Below, piece after piece: positions 6,730 through 7,205 of a stretch of 7,205 nt of DNA (its first letter is position 1; each line of letters starts with the position of its first letter). The notes below the pieces were generated by a model. The model did no database searches. It was not told the origin of the DNA and saw only the letters and a list, made by a program, of their open reading frames with translations. The translations under genes were made by a program, and so were the position numbers. The stretch spans positions 1 to 7,205 of the forward strand of contig JAHHSU010000053.1 of NCBI GenBank assembly GCA_020025035.1. The letters run 5' to 3'. This DNA comes from Thomasclavelia sp. (GTDB lineage Bacteria; Bacillota_I; Bacilli_A; Erysipelotrichales; Coprobacillaceae).

Positions 6730-7125
6730 GTTTTGCTACCATCAGAAATTTTGCTATACAGAGACCCAAAAATCAAGAGTTCGGTTGTTATTAGAGTTTT
6801 GCTACCATCAGAAATTTTGCTATACAGAGACTTGATACAAAATCAAAATTGAAATACGATTGTTTTGCTACCATCAGAAATTTTGCTATACAGAGACTCG
6901 TACATTTAATGATACACGGTCAGATGCGTTTTGCTACCATCAGAAATTTTGCTATACAGAGACTTGGATTATGGAAGACCCTACAAACGTTAAGTTTTGC
7001 TACCATCAGAAATTTTGCTATACAGAGACTACCATTGTGTGCTTTTGCTACATATGACGGTTTTGCTACCATCAGAAATTTTGCTATACAGAGACAAATG
7101 ATAAATAAATTAATTCAGCAATACA

Positions 7126-7161
7126 GTTTTGCTACCATCAGAAATTTTGTTATATTAAGAC
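7126..7161 (+). repeat. Terminal degenerate repeat (leader-distal end of the array)
   Basis: Repeat 26 matches consensus through position 24, then differs at 25 (C to T), 30 (C to T), 31 (A to T) and 32 (G to A), keeping GAC at the end. Decay of the last repeat is common and fixes the array polarity. Its 5' half, which supplies the 3' part of the last crRNA, is intact, so spacer 25 can still yield a normal crRNA. Confidence 0.97.
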
Positions 7162-7164
7162 ACG

Positions 7165-7171
7165 AAGGAGG
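7165..7171 (+). promoter_or_regulatory. Strong ribosome binding site AAGGAGG
   Basis: AAGGAGG begins 3 nt after the terminal repeat and lies 9 nt before a GTG codon at 7181. It is the only canonical Shine-Dalgarno in the window and fixes the start of the downstream gene. Confidence 0.8.
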
Positions 7172-7180
7172 AATATTATT

Positions 7181-7205
7181 GTGAAAGCAAACAGAATGTG
7201 GTTGT
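7181..7205 (+). CDS. Start of a downstream gene, cut by the window edge; product unknown
   Basis: A GTG start after a good ribosome binding site opens a frame reading MKANRMWL before the window ends. Eight residues are too few to identify a family. A positive N-terminus followed by W-L could begin a signal peptide or membrane segment, but this is a guess. The alternative TTG at 7179 runs straight into TGA. There is no terminator or room for a promoter between the array and this gene. It is therefore either co-transcribed with the pre-crRNA or driven from within the array. Confidence 0.55.

Larger units (their letters stand above)
5476..7161 (+). CRISPR. Type II-A CRISPR array: 26 repeats, 25 spacers
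   Basis: Repeat n starts at 5476 + 66(n-1) and is 36 bp. Spacer n starts at 5512 + 66(n-1) and is always 30 bp. The repeat reads GTTTTGCTACCATCAGAA followed by ATTTTGCTATACAGAGAC. Of 26 copies, 24 are identical by eye; repeat 14 has G1 to A and repeat 26 has four changes. The decayed end is distal, so the leader is on the csn2 side and crRNAs are read on the + strand. This orientation is confirmed by the tracrRNA complement and the GTTTT start typical of II-A. All spacers are distinct except the related pair 18 and 19. Spacer GC ranges from 10% (spacer 15) to 53% (spacer 6), suggesting several different target genomes. I see no spacer that matches the cas genes of this window. Confidence 0.99.

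Noticed and set aside
5465..7184. Many open frames on both strands across the array, encoding repeated FATIRNFAIQR, LCIAKFLMVAK or LYSKISDGSKT
   Set aside because: They are translations of the CRISPR repeat. The 66-bp period is a multiple of three, so frames stay open; they are not genes.

Overview
The window is one complete-looking type II-A CRISPR-Cas locus, all on the + strand, cut at both edges. Order: cas9 (first few codons missing), tracrRNA, cas1, cas2, csn2, a short leader, a CRISPR array of 26 repeats and 25 spacers, and the first codons of an unrelated downstream gene. The DNA is very AT-rich, with heavy use of TTA, AAA and ATA codons. This suggests a low-GC Firmicute (Bacillota). 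TGA is used as a stop in cas1 and cas2 and Trp is TGG, so mycoplasma-type genetic code 4 is unlikely. I cannot name the species.

Left half (1-3357): a compact Cas9 of about 1,090 residues. It resembles the small II-A group typified by S. thermophilus CRISPR1 Cas9 and S. aureus Cas9, and all RuvC and HNH catalytic residues are present. A near-consensus extended -10 promoter straddles the cas9 stop codon. It drives a tracrRNA of about 80 nt that carries an anti-repeat, a nexus hairpin and an intrinsic terminator. The terminator T-tract ends 2 nt before the cas1 ATG.

Middle (3358-5433): the adaptation genes cas1, cas2 and csn2 overlap one another (11 bp and 4 bp), so they probably form one translationally coupled unit. 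None has a recognisable Shine-Dalgarno sequence.

Right half (5434-7205): a 42-bp leader ends in a sequence close to the II-A leader-anchoring motif. The array is strictly regular, with 36-bp repeats, 30-bp spacers and a 66-bp period without exception. The last repeat has decayed, so the newest spacers lie next to csn2. Just after it, a strong ribosome binding site and a GTG codon open a downstream gene that runs off the window.

How it works together (family knowledge): Cas1-Cas2-Csn2, with Cas9 and tracrRNA, insert new spacers at the leader end. Pre-crRNA pairs with tracrRNA, host RNase III cuts the duplex, and Cas9 uses the product to cleave invading DNA. The system type is established. The most informative observation is the pair of adjacent spacers 18 and 19. 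They differ at four bases, all in one codon phase and all silent in one reading frame, which points to separate captures of one protospacer from two related invaders.
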